A stretch of 41,537 nt of DNA, taken from a virus. This document shows, piece by piece, positions 16,452 through 24,154 of the stretch. The translations under genes and the position numbers were made by a program. How positions within the stretch are numbered: the stretch's first letter is position 1; the number at the start of each line of letters is the position of its first letter. Below the pieces are notes generated by a model that saw nothing but the letters and a program-made list of their open reading frames with translations, was not told the origin of the DNA and did no database searches. The stretch is taken from IMG/VR virus record IMGVR_UViG_3300036859_000304, positions 1 to 41,537 of that record; one strand, written 5' to 3'.

Positions 16452-16842
16452 TCTTTCCGAGGAAGATCTTCAGAAGTTGCTTCAGCTCGGGGTTATACCC
16501 GATGAACAGTCGTCTTTAGATGATCAGATGAAGCAGGCACAGATGATTCGTAACCGTCAGGCTCCGCGAGGAACTGATACAGGTCGTGTCTACGTGGCTG
16601 CCAGTCCTTTAGAACATATAGCCTATGCGATGCAAGGCATCAAGGCTGGTCGTGATATGGATAAACTTAGGGATCAGCAGCAGTCTCTCTTACAACAGCA
16701 GATTTCTGGTCGCCAGTCATACATGGACGCTCTTCTGGGTAGACTTCGTGGTGGGCAGGGAAAGCACTCTTTCTCCATCAAGCGACCTGAAATGGCTAAT
16801 GTTCCGTTTGATGAGTCAACGGTTCCAAGAGTCAACTACTGA
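16435..16842 (+). CDS. small acidic/helical virion-region protein
   Basis: This 135-residue protein starts MEDLDNLSEEDLQKLLQLGV and is mainly helical with a Gln-rich centre (DQQQSLLQQQISGRQ). The ATG at 16435 is chosen because GGTGG lies just upstream and the longer reading would overlap the S74 domain heavily. Such an acidic 'EEDLQKLLQLG' leader is common in proteins beside ejection proteins. The function is unknown. Confidence 0.6.
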   Translation: MEDLDNLSEEDLQKLLQLGVIPDEQSSLDDQMKQAQMIRNRQAPRGTDTGRVYVAASPLEHIAYAMQGIKAGRDMDKLRDQQQSLLQQQISGRQSYMDALLGRLRGGQGKHSFSIKRPEMANVPFDESTVPRVNY

Positions 16843-17783
16843 TGGATAATCTTTACGATTATTTGATTGGGGCTGCTCCAACAGATACTCAAAAGCAGAA
16901 GGCAGTAGCTGAGCAACTTCGGCGTCGTCGCTCTTTTGGAGAACTTGGAGCCCTCACGGGTGATCGGGTTCTCCAACCTTTTGGTCAAAGTATGGCCTCT
17001 AGCGCTGACGCAGCCGCCAAGGAGCTCCAAGATACTCGTCAACATGATATCGACAATGCCCAGACCAAAGAGTATCAGTCCGGCCAACTTCAACACATGA
17101 AGAATGTTGAGGAATTGACTCGTCGTGGACAGACCCTTGACCACATCTATCAAATGATGATGGCGGAGGCTGCCCAGACCAAGGCAGACAAGGCGGGCGA
17201 GACCAAAATTCCCAAGTTACGGCAGGGGGATATTAAGGATCTTCAAGACATTGCTCAGGATATTGGTGAATTCAATAACCTTGAACAATACCTCAAAAGC
17301 GGTGGTAAGTTTGGTGCTGTGAAAGTGTTGACTGACGCTGAAGGAAAGGGGGGCGTACCCATTCCCGGAATGCGTCAGTTGAAAAACCTCGGTGCAAGTA
17401 TGGGAATCGGTAGTGAAGAAGATAAAACTTCCTTTGCTATGAAGCAAAGATTTGATCGCCTCTACAATATTCTCGCCCGTAACCGTCTGTTCGGAGCTAC
17501 TCTCACGGCCAATGAGCAGAAGGCGTGGAATGACGCCAATCCGGCTGTTCGTCAGAGTGATGAGCAGATTGCGAAGGCTCTTCCCACACTTCGTAAGGTG
17601 TTTGAACATCGTCTCGGGAACAAGGCTCGCGGTCTTATGAAAGAAAACTACGACCCTGCCGCCATCGCTGAATATGCTGACCTTGACAGCCTGGGAATGG
17701 ATCTGGAGAAAGATTCTGGCGGTCACGGTCCGGTAAGTAAGAGAATCAAAGTTGATGCTGAGGGTAATGTAATTGGAGATTGA
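16842..17783 (+). CDS. putative internal virion / DNA-ejection protein A
   Basis: This 313-residue protein is mostly helical with RNRLFGATLTANEQKAWNDA and many Gln, Lys and Asp residues. Helical proteins with this 'FGATLT..EQKAW' segment occur in podophages as components ejected with DNA. The ATG overlaps the previous stop by one base. It is followed at once by a second, larger candidate ejection protein. The role is inferred from position and composition. Confidence 0.55.
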   Translation: MDNLYDYLIGAAPTDTQKQKAVAEQLRRRRSFGELGALTGDRVLQPFGQSMASSADAAAKELQDTRQHDIDNAQTKEYQSGQLQHMKNVEELTRRGQTLDHIYQMMMAEAAQTKADKAGETKIPKLRQGDIKDLQDIAQDIGEFNNLEQYLKSGGKFGAVKVLTDAEGKGGVPIPGMRQLKNLGASMGIGSEEDKTSFAMKQRFDRLYNILARNRLFGATLTANEQKAWNDANPAVRQSDEQIAKALPTLRKVFEHRLGNKARGLMKENYDPAAIAEYADLDSLGMDLEKDSGGHGPVSKRIKVDAEGNVIGD

Positions 17784-18906
17784 ACTCCCAGACGGTACAG
17801 TTCTGGATGCCCCTGATGGGGCAGATCCAAAAGCTGTGGTCAAGGGTTATCAGCGAAGTCAGCTGATAGCCAAGAATCCGGCTGAGTACGATCCGAATTC
17901 TAAACAGTTTGAGGAACGGTACGGCCCAGTTCAAGATGCATTTACTGAGGGTGTGGGATCTGGTGCTGTGAGAGTTGCTCGCGGTCTCGGCAACCTCGAG
18001 CAGAAGGCCATCAACCTCCATCCGCTGGCGAAAGTTATTGGCGGAGTAAAGTTACCAGAGGTGTCTGACGAAGAAATTCGTGAACAGGATAAGATGGATT
18101 CACCTCTCGCTCGTACTCGTAGAGGTTCACTCGGTCAGGCTGCGGGACAGGCCATGGCAGCCACGGTTGCCACAGCACCATTGGGAGCCCTCGGAGGGCT
18201 TTCGAAAGGGGGCAGTGTGTTGGGGCGCACCCTAGGTAACCCCACTACCATCGCCGCTCTCGAGGGTGCGGTAGGCGGTGCAGCAGCGGCTGATCCAAAT
18301 GAACAAGGCACTGGAGCAGCCAAGGGTGCGGCTACGAGTGCCATCATTTCTAAGTTTCTTGAGGGTGGTGGCCGCCTTACGAAGGGGCTTGTTAAGAAAA
18401 ATGAGGCTGTAAGAGATCTAGAAGCTGAGGCTGGAAAGAATCTTGACATCCCAATTAGTCAGGCAGCCAGTGACGATGATCTTATCTCACGTGGATTCCG
18501 TGCTGCCTACCAAGAGGGACTTCCTAACGTCATTGGTGTGAAGGGTCAGCTTGCTAGACAATCAAAGCAAGCTCTTTCCAATGCTCAGAACAGCACCAGT
18601 TCTGACTTAGCCGATGCTCTTATTGAGGAAATTTTCAAGGAGCCGGTTACCAGAGGAACTCGCACTGGTAAGATACTTACCACGATTGGTCTAGGCGGAG
18701 CAGGAGTTTACGGAGATCCTGTAGTTCCTTTGGTCACTGTTCTTGGTGGAAACGCAATGGCCACCAAGACGGTACAGCGAGCACTATTGGGGGACACGGC
18801 TGCGCAACGACTTCTTACGAAGGTTGTTGAGAAAGATCCGGGTTTTGGACCGGCTTTACAGAAGTTTATTCGTTCAGTGGGTGGTACTCAGGCAGGATCA
18901 CCATGA
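17773..18906 (+). CDS. putative internal virion / DNA-ejection protein B
   Basis: This 377-residue protein opens with IELPDGTVLDAPDGADP, a short beta domain often found at the N-terminus of phage ejection proteins. A Gly/Ala-rich hydrophobic stretch follows (GQAMAATVATAPLGALGG, AALEGAVGGAAAADP) that could line or span a membrane during DNA entry. The C-terminal part has another hydrophobic patch (VVPLVTVLGGNAMATK). The TTG start is the only one available after an in-frame TAA, and GAGGG lies eight bases upstream. Confidence 0.6.
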   Translation: MEIELPDGTVLDAPDGADPKAVVKGYQRSQLIAKNPAEYDPNSKQFEERYGPVQDAFTEGVGSGAVRVARGLGNLEQKAINLHPLAKVIGGVKLPEVSDEEIREQDKMDSPLARTRRGSLGQAAGQAMAATVATAPLGALGGLSKGGSVLGRTLGNPTTIAALEGAVGGAAAADPNEQGTGAAKGAATSAIISKFLEGGGRLTKGLVKKNEAVRDLEAEAGKNLDIPISQAASDDDLISRGFRAAYQEGLPNVIGVKGQLARQSKQALSNAQNSTSSDLADALIEEIFKEPVTRGTRTGKILTTIGLGGAGVYGDPVVPLVTVLGGNAMATKTVQRALLGDTAAQRLLTKVVEKDPGFGPALQKFIRSVGGTQAGSP

Positions 18907-19085
18907 GTGATGTCATAAGGTATATCATTGAAGCTCTGAGAAATAAACCAATTCCTCAGGGAATTGAATACATCAATGGTAGGCCACGACGAATGGCAGG
19001 GCCAAATCTTTCTGATCAACTTTTGTCCATGGGTAAGAATCCCGCAACTCTAAGAGAACGGATTATAAAAGATGCCTCGGAATAG
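18903..19085 (+). CDS. small protein, unknown
   Basis: This 60-residue basic protein starts MSDVIRYIIEALRNKP. Its ATG overlaps the previous stop as ATGA, and its end overlaps the tail-fibre start by 14 bases. It sits between ejection proteins and fibre. No family is recognised. Confidence 0.5.
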   Translation: MSDVIRYIIEALRNKPIPQGIEYINGRPRRMAGPNLSDQLLSMGKNPATLRERIIKDASE

Positions 19086-20508
19086 TGGTGGAACATATAG
19101 TCTCCCCGCCGGTAATCCGGTCGTAACGGGGACTACAATTTCGTCCACTTGGGCGAATACGACTCTTTCAGACCTCGCCACGGCCATGACAGATTCCCTG
19201 TCCCGTAGCGGGCAGGGAGGTATGACTTCTTCTCTTTCACTCACCAATGGCACCATTGGCGCTCCGGCGTTGAATTGGACTAGTGAAACGAATAGTGGTC
19301 TATATAGAGTGTCCGCTGGGGTATTTTCGTATTCCATTGCGGCTGCTCAAGCTCTTGTCTTAACCTCAAGTCAGCTACGAGTACCCACCGGAGCGGCGGC
19401 AACACCAAGCTTAAGTTTCATTTCTGACACAGATACCGGATTTTACTCTCAGAATCCCAATACAATCGGTATTTCTTCTGGGGGAGCTTTAGTTGGAGTC
19501 ATCACTGGAACACAATTTCAGACAACCTCTTTACAATGGGCGGGTCCTAACGGGAGTGCAGCCACCCCTGGAATTTCTTTCGCTAACGATGCTGACACTG
19601 GGTTCTACTCTCAGAGCGCCAACGTAATCGGTATTGCTTCAAACGGAGCTCTCGTCGGAGTTATAACAGGAACACAATTTCAGACAACTTCTTTACAGTG
19701 GGCGGGACCTGATGGTGGTGTTTCGGCTCCCGGAGTTTCTTTCGCCAACGATTCTGACACGGGCATCTATCGTGCAGTGGCAAATGAAATGAGATTCGCT
19801 GGGGGTGGAGCACTTATTGGGATACTCAACATTAATGGGTTCCAACCTACTGGATCTATTTTTGCACCAGATGGAAGTGCTGGAGCACCTGCTTATCTGT
19901 TTGCCTCTGACACAGACACAGGGATTTACCATAATGGTGCTAATGATATGCGTCTGGTTGCAGGCGCGCAGACGGGAATAATCTTATTTTCTGATGGTGC
20001 ATTTGTCTTAGGTAACGTTTCTGCCACTGTCGCAAATCCATGCTTTACATTCTTTGGGGATCCAGATACTGGTTTCTATCATGATACTGCGAATCAGATT
20101 GGTATTGCTCTTGGTGGGTCCACGGCTGGGCAGATTGCGCAGGGAACCTACACAGGAACCTTCGTTGGCTTCACAACTTCACCAACTCTCACTGTTACTT
20201 ATCAGAGAGTCGGCAAGCTGGTTATGCTGAGTATGCCAACGCTTACCGCGACAAGTAATTCTACATCATTTAGTGTTTCTGGAGCCCCAGCAATTATTCG
20301 TCCCGCATCCGACACTGCTATGGGAGCTTGTGAGGGAGATTTTATTCAAAATGGATCTGCAGACGGTGCCACTGTCCACCAAGCAAAGATGACTTCTGGT
20401 GGGTCTCTTGTATTTTATCGTGGTGGATCTGATGTGGGTTGGAGTTCTTCTGCGACCACTAAAGGAATTCAGATAAACGGGCTACAGTTTGCGTATCTAC
20501 TAAACTAA
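19072..20508 (+). CDS. tail fibre/spike built from repeats
   Basis: This 478-residue, Gly/Ser/Thr-rich receptor-binding candidate has an N-terminal anchor-like start (SGGTYSLPAGNPVVTGTT). At least five repeats follow of the form 'DTDTGFYSQ..N.IGI..GGALVG', spaced 45-55 residues, at about residues 121-290 and again near 335. Two neighbouring units are nearly identical in DNA (around 19498-19550 and 19660-19712). A beta-sandwich-like C-terminal tip (YQRVGKLVMLSMPTLTATS) probably binds the receptor. No S74 domain is present here, unlike the gene at 15102. Confidence 0.8.
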   Translation: MPRNSGGTYSLPAGNPVVTGTTISSTWANTTLSDLATAMTDSLSRSGQGGMTSSLSLTNGTIGAPALNWTSETNSGLYRVSAGVFSYSIAAAQALVLTSSQLRVPTGAAATPSLSFISDTDTGFYSQNPNTIGISSGGALVGVITGTQFQTTSLQWAGPNGSAATPGISFANDADTGFYSQSANVIGIASNGALVGVITGTQFQTTSLQWAGPDGGVSAPGVSFANDSDTGIYRAVANEMRFAGGGALIGILNINGFQPTGSIFAPDGSAGAPAYLFASDTDTGIYHNGANDMRLVAGAQTGIILFSDGAFVLGNVSATVANPCFTFFGDPDTGFYHDTANQIGIALGGSTAGQIAQGTYTGTFVGFTTSPTLTVTYQRVGKLVMLSMPTLTATSNSTSFSVSGAPAIIRPASDTAMGACEGDFIQNGSADGATVHQAKMTSGGSLVFYRGGSDVGWSSSATTKGIQINGLQFAYLLN

Positions 20509-20519
20509 CGAGCGACGAA

Positions 20520-20705
20520 ATGAACGAAGTAAAGATTACCGGAAATAAGAAGATTGAATTTTCCCCTCAGGGCATTAGCTACATCTTAGATATGTTGGCC
20601 AACTGCCCGTGGAAAACAGCTAATCCTCTCATTATGGACATCATGTCACAGTTGAAGATTCAAGAAACCGTAGGTGAGGTGAAAAGTGGATCCGAGTCAT
20701 CTTGA
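20520..20705 (+). CDS. small protein after tail fibre, unknown
   Basis: This 61-residue protein contains FSPQGISYILDMLANCP. The 'SPQG..' plus amphipathic helix pattern resembles one in the 60-residue protein at 25969-26151. Gln/Ser/Glu residues end the protein. ACGAGCGACGAA precedes the ATG. It overlaps the holin candidate. Function unknown. Confidence 0.5.
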   Translation: MNEVKITGNKKIEFSPQGISYILDMLANCPWKTANPLIMDIMSQLKIQETVGEVKSGSESS

Positions 20706-20865
20706 CTTTATCTCAATTCTACAGGCAGGGGGTACTCCCGTCATTGGTGTGGTAGGTTATCTCTTGTGGAAACTCAGTAATCAGATTACTGAGTTAAAAA
20801 CTTCTGTAGATACTCTTGTCAATACAATGCTCCGACTGGTGCCGGGGCTTAAGGAACCTAAATGA
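20686..20865 (+). CDS. one-helix membrane protein, holin or inner-membrane spanin candidate
   Basis: This 59-residue protein begins at a GTG with GGTGAGG seven bases upstream. A single membrane segment (TPVIGVVGYLLWKL, about residues 17-30) is followed by a heptad-like helix (NQITELKTSVDTLVNTML). Its end overlaps the lipoprotein start as ATGA. One membrane helix plus a periplasmic coiled coil next to an outer-membrane lipoprotein suits either a holin or an inner spanin subunit. Confidence 0.55.
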   Translation: MDPSHLDFISILQAGGTPVIGVVGYLLWKLSNQITELKTSVDTLVNTMLRLVPGLKEPK

Positions 20866-21065
20866 AATCAGTAATTCTTCTCGTGACTGCCCTCGCGCTT
20901 TCTGGTTGCGCACTGATTGCGCCAAAGGTGGGTCCACAGGTCGCCAAGGCGATCAATCGCTATTGTCAAGAACCTCTTTCGGAAAGACTTGTTCTCCGTG
21001 AATCGGTAAATTCTCAGATTGCCCCTAACTCAGTGAAAGTCACCTGTTCGGGAGATCCCCAGTGA
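20862..21065 (+). CDS. outer-membrane lipoprotein, o-spanin-like
   Basis: This 67-residue protein has a lipoprotein signal (VTALALSGC, lipidated Cys16), then a short mature part with RYCQEPLSERLVLRESVN and APNSVKVTC. A small lipoprotein beside membrane peptides at the end of the late operon is the usual context of an outer spanin, which joins inner and outer membranes at the last step of lysis. Two further Cys residues may form a disulphide. The lipobox supports a Gram-negative host. Confidence 0.65.
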   Translation: MKSVILLVTALALSGCALIAPKVGPQVAKAINRYCQEPLSERLVLRESVNSQIAPNSVKVTCSGDPQ

Positions 21066-21247
21066 GTAAGTTTCTGGAAGAAATCCATTCTGAGATTAAG
21101 ATCAGATTGGAGGGGTATCAGAGAGAACGGGAAACTCTCAGCAAGGCGACTTCTCGTATCTCAGAACTTGATGCCCTGATCGCTGAAGCAGAAAGTGAAT
21201 TACGCGGGATATCCAGTAGGATTCCTCATGAAGAGAAAGATGAATGA
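21062..21247 (+). CDS. short coiled-coil protein of the lysis cluster
   Basis: This 61-residue protein is almost wholly a charged coiled coil (EIKIRLEGYQRERETLSKAT, then ISELDALIAEAESELRG). Its GTG overlaps the lipoprotein stop. No signal peptide or membrane segment is present. It may be a cytoplasmic partner of the neighbouring membrane proteins. Function unknown. Confidence 0.5.
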   Translation: MSKFLEEIHSEIKIRLEGYQRERETLSKATSRISELDALIAEAESELRGISSRIPHEEKDE

Positions 21248-21332
21248 CCGGGAATACTTCCTGGTCTTGTACAGTCTGCTCGCAGCAATGCTTATTCTGG
21301 CTGCGGCCAGCGCCTTGGTACAGTTAAGCTAA
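21228..21332 (+). CDS. tiny one-helix membrane peptide, holin/antiholin candidate
   Basis: This 34-residue peptide has a basic start (MKRKMNDRE) and one hydrophobic helix (YSLLAAMLILAAASALV). A second ATG four codons later has GAAGAGAAAG upstream, so two products differing by four N-terminal residues, two of them Lys and one Arg, are possible. This is reminiscent of dual-start holins. It is the last gene of the late operon. Confidence 0.45.
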   Translation: MKRKMNDREYFLVLYSLLAAMLILAAASALVQLS

Positions 21333-21336
21333 GGCG

Positions 21337-21393
21337 ATCGAGGCACCTAGCGCGGGGTTGGGCAGGGCTGGGCCCCGCGCTAGGTGCCTCGAT
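21337..21393. terminator. 21-bp perfect hairpin between convergent operons
   Basis: Bases 21337-21357 and 21373-21393 are perfect inverted repeats of 21 bp (core AGGCACCTAGCGCGGGG), with a 15-base G-rich loop. It lies five bases after the late operon's last stop and three bases before the stop of the leftward operon. It can therefore end transcription from both sides. Neither side has a T-run, so it may also act as a strong mRNA 3' end or a roadblock. Confidence 0.75.
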
Positions 21394-21396
21394 AAG

Positions 21397-22179
21397 TTAC
21401 TTCCCGCCGAACAGCTTTTGCATCTGCTCCACTACAGCCAGTTTTTCGCCAAGCCGCGCTACAACCGTCTCGATCTCCGAAACGGCTTCCATCACCTTGT
21501 CCATGGCCTGCTTCAAGGCTTCGGCGTCGGAGCCGGTGGCGGCCAAGGTGGCTATTTTCGGCTTGGTAGCCTCTGTCTTTACCGGGGAAGTAGAATCCGG
21601 ATTCCACTTGTACACGCCAGAACGTACACGGGTGATCAGACCCTTCTTTTCTATCGTGTATGTGGTCTGAGCTACAGACCCCTTGGTCGTACTGAACCCG
21701 TTGGCCTTGAGTCCTTGGAATATATCGTGGTTGGTAAGGTTCGTTGGGTACCGTTTCTTGAGGTAAGTCACAATTGCTTCTTGTGTCTTACCACGTCCGG
21801 CCATCTTCCTAGGCATTTCTTCTATCTCCACTGTTGGTGGTTCTGTTGATTTTGGCAGCTCTTGGACGACCATTGGCTCAGGGGCCAGTGGAGCAGGCGG
21901 TTGCGGAGGCTGCTCTGATTCCACAATCGCCTGTATGAATTGTTTTGGACGTTCCACGTAGATTGTATCCAGTTGAAGACCTGCTTTCTGCAGATCATGT
22001 CTAATCTTCGGCAGCGCCCCTTGGTGATTGACCATGGCACTACTGTGGACAAATGGACCCCGTGGTGGAATCCATCTTAGATGATTGTTCTGTAGTTTCT
22101 GAACTATCCAGTTCTGGCTCCGTGCCACGCGGATTAAATCGCGTATATCCTTGTTCCTGCTAAGTTGCTTTACTGACAC
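21397..22179 (-). CDS. HicA-like fold plus winged-helix protein, putative regulator
   Basis: This 260-residue protein has several parts. Residues about 8-75 (RDLIRVARSQNWIVQKLQNN, HLRWIPPRGPFVH, PKIRHDLQKAG) resemble the small HicA/dsRBD-like RNA-binding fold. A Pro/Glu linker follows, then a winged-helix-like domain (GRGKTQEAIVTYLKKRYP, KGSVAQTTYTIEKKGLITRV, SGVYKWNP). A C-terminal coiled coil ends it (MEAVSEIETVVARLGEKLAV). The GTG at 22179 is chosen because AGGAGG lies nine bases upstream. It is the last leftward gene before the 21-bp hairpin. DNA- or RNA-binding regulation is likely, with the target unknown. Confidence 0.6.
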   Translation of the reverse strand: MSVKQLSRNKDIRDLIRVARSQNWIVQKLQNNHLRWIPPRGPFVHSSAMVNHQGALPKIRHDLQKAGLQLDTIYVERPKQFIQAIVESEQPPQPPAPLAPEPMVVQELPKSTEPPTVEIEEMPRKMAGRGKTQEAIVTYLKKRYPTNLTNHDIFQGLKANGFSTTKGSVAQTTYTIEKKGLITRVRSGVYKWNPDSTSPVKTEATKPKIATLAATGSDAEALKQAMDKVMEAVSEIETVVARLGEKLAVVEQMQKLFGGK

Positions 22180-22254
22180 ATTGGCGACCCTCCTAAAGGC
22201 CGTCTCGTGGACCAACGCCGGTGCCTCACACCCGATCCGGAACGGGCGTAGGTG

Positions 22255-22275
22255 TCTCCGCTAGGCGGGCGGAGA
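22255..22275 (-). other. short hairpin between DUF3310 and HicA-like genes
   Basis: TCTCCGC (22255-22261) and GCGGAGA (22269-22275) form a 7-bp stem with a seven-base loop in the 124-base spacer 22180-22303. There is no T-run. It could be a weak terminator or a leader structure of the downstream gene. No promoter was recognised in this spacer. Confidence 0.35.
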
Positions 22276-22303
22276 GGTAGTGGGCTTACCTGATTTAACC
22301 TGC

Positions 22304-22630
22304 TTAGTCGGATGAAGTAAGTGTCGTTCCCCCATACGCAGGGCGGCAACTAGCTGATCCTTCTCTAACTGTCGTTCTATCTTTCGCCACAGTCTGATAG
22401 ACTTCAGCAGCCTTATCCTTCGCCGTCTTACTCTCCAACTCAATATATTTCTCAAGAACATGTAGGGCTTTCTCCAAATCGGTAACGCCCCCTTTGTTCT
22501 TCCAACGTTCCACATACTTGGTGATTTGAGCCTGGAAGTAGTCGAGTCCGAGTCGGTGCACCCGGTCCCAGTGCTCTTCTCCTCCAATCTTGTAGTGACT
22601 TCCACCTACTTGCCTATCATTCGCTGCCAT
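22304..22630 (-). CDS. DUF3310 protein
   Basis: This 108-residue protein starts MAANDRQVGGSHYK and continues with HRLGLDYFQAQITKYVERW and GGVTDLEKALHVLEKYIEL. This is the signature of the DUF3310 family, often labelled 'nucleotide kinase' in phage genomes without proof. The family typically occurs near nucleotide metabolism genes, as here beside the HAD and thymidylate synthase genes. The ATG at 22630 is preferred, since the invariant 'VGGSHY' motif normally sits near the start. The C-terminal 35 residues are variable. Confidence 0.8.
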   Translation of the reverse strand: MAANDRQVGGSHYKIGGEEHWDRVHRLGLDYFQAQITKYVERWKNKGGVTDLEKALHVLEKYIELESKTAKDKAAEVYQTVAKDRTTVREGSASCRPAYGGTTLTSSD

Positions 22631-22655
22631 TGCTTGGCACCCCTGTATTATAGCA

Positions 22656-23174
22656 TTAGAACAAACCGCGAGCCACCTGGAAGACGGTGTACCCTTTTTC
22701 CCTCCAAGCTTCGACAACACGAGAACGATCTTCAAATACAACGAGGGTATTGGAAGGAAAGTACCCGGATTCTTCTGCCCATCTGGGCTTCAAGATATTG
22801 TCATCAGTCCTGTCTTCTACATCTCTCAATCGTAACGAGTGATATGGAACCGCGTGTTGACGGAGCCATTTTTCCGTAGCATCTTTAACACTAGCATTAC
22901 GACCTGAAAGAATACGGATATTGTACCCATCTTCCCAGAGAAGACGGAGTATATCGATAACGACCCAATTTGGCTCGTCACTTGCACACTCGCTGAAATA
23001 TGAGGTCCAATCTCTTTTCCAGCCACAGTCGCAAAATCCTCTTCCATGGTTTTCTTCGATACTACAACCTTCCTTGTGTGGCGGGTGAAGATAATGATTT
23101 CTATAAATGTCCAAAGCGATGGTTCCGTCGAGGTCACAAATCACCGTATCTTTCTCTCTATCCATTGCCGACAT
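22656..23174 (-). CDS. HAD-superfamily phosphatase (polynucleotide 3'-phosphatase-like)
   Basis: This 172-residue protein carries the four HAD motifs: DLDGT (nucleophile and acid/base Asp), ILSGR (motif II Ser), a Lys in ILKPRW (motif III) and VVFEDRSRVVEAWRE (acidic motif IV). This arrangement matches the phosphatase half of T4 polynucleotide kinase, but the P-loop kinase half is absent. A small insert has four Cys/His residues (GCSIEENHGRGFCDCG). Substrate could be 3'-phosphates or nucleotides. The ATG at 23174 has GGAGG five bases upstream. It overlaps the thymidylate synthase gene by 34 bases. Confidence 0.75.
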   Translation of the reverse strand: MSAMDREKDTVICDLDGTIALDIYRNHYLHPPHKEGCSIEENHGRGFCDCGWKRDWTSYFSECASDEPNWVVIDILRLLWEDGYNIRILSGRNASVKDATEKWLRQHAVPYHSLRLRDVEDRTDDNILKPRWAEESGYFPSNTLVVFEDRSRVVEAWREKGYTVFQVARGLF

Positions 23175-24154
23175 GCTAGCCTCCAATCCTCTGCCTGAAT
23201 TTTTTCAACATAATCTAGTCCATCTCCAGTTTTACAAATTCTAACTCGGTACGCCATATACATCGGCGCAGCTACTTCATTAATCCACTTGGTCCTATAG
23301 ACCGTATTCGCTACTGGTTTCTTTTCATCAATAAAATCTTCACAATCTTGAAGAAGATTTTCTACTGTTTCCTTTCCGTTCAGAAGAGGATACGTATCAA
23401 TTGAATGATAAGGATCCTGACGAACTGGGCCCTTGGAAAAGTTCTGATATACATCAGTTTCAGTGTAGACATGAAGGTTGTTGGTGAATACACGGTAAGT
23501 CCCCATTTCCATGCCTGCGCCATGCGCCACCAGTTCATGGAGATATGTCATGTGGACAATATTCGCCCCTAACATACCCCACAAAAGGTCATTGCTGCGG
23601 TTACAGACAGTCATGTCTAATTGACGGTCACTCACCCCCTCATGTGCTCTGAAATAGATATGAGTATTACAAGGGCGATCTCTTACTTTCGCCCCTAGGT
23701 CCTCCGGAGGATCCCACATAGAAAGTACCACTTGTCTGCTTGAGGGATCTTCTTTCAAGAAAGCAATCGCAAGCTGGATTTGATCCAGGGAGTACCGCCC
23801 ATTCGTCCCGGGGACTTTCCAATGATCCCTCCACCGTTTTCCATACGCCCCATGTACGACACCATCGGCTTCTGCATAGTTCACATATGTAGAATTGAAC
23901 CTTGCAGGGAATCCAACGCGATTTCCTCCCGCTAGCATCCATATAGTCTCCATAACGTGGAAGAATGGATTCGCGTTTCTCTCCACGTCAAAGAGTACGC
24001 GTTCGTACGGCCGGCGTATTTCCAGCACTACAGGCTGAGGAATAGAAAGTACAGGCCCCGCACGAGACTGCTCCGGCTTAGCCCACGTTTTTATCGTCCA
24101 ATACGATTCTACGTACGCCTCCGGCGTGTTGTTAGCTAGGATACTAATCGTCAT
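23141..24154 (-). CDS. thymidylate synthase homologue (TS or dUMP hydroxymethylase)
   Basis: This 337-residue member of the thymidylate synthase fold transfers a one-carbon unit from methylene-tetrahydrofolate to C5 of dUMP. The catalytic Cys is Cys162 in RPCNTHIYF. The phosphate/base region is NRSNDLLWGMLGAN, with Arg186, Asp189 and Asn198. Asn198 is the residue that favours dUMP, whereas dCMP hydroxymethylases have Asp there. HGAYGKRWRDHW is the conserved 'YG..WR' loop. Family members in hypermodified-DNA phages make 5-hydroxymethyl-dUMP, and the neighbours point that way, but sequence alone cannot separate the two activities. The ATG at 24154 has GGAG seven bases upstream. Confidence 0.85.
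   Translation of the reverse strand: MTISILANNTPEAYVESYWTIKTWAKPEQSRAGPVLSIPQPVVLEIRRPYERVLFDVERNANPFFHVMETIWMLAGGNRVGFPARFNSTYVNYAEADGVVHGAYGKRWRDHWKVPGTNGRYSLDQIQLAIAFLKEDPSSRQVVLSMWDPPEDLGAKVRDRPCNTHIYFRAHEGVSDRQLDMTVCNRSNDLLWGMLGANIVHMTYLHELVAHGAGMEMGTYRVFTNNLHVYTETDVYQNFSKGPVRQDPYHSIDTYPLLNGKETVENLLQDCEDFIDEKKPVANTVYRTKWINEVAAPMYMAYRVRICKTGDGLDYVEKIQAEDWRLACRQWIERKIR

Noticed and set aside
21358-21849. A 163-codon plus-strand frame
   Set aside because: It is antisense to the HicA-like/winged-helix gene and begins inside the terminator loop.
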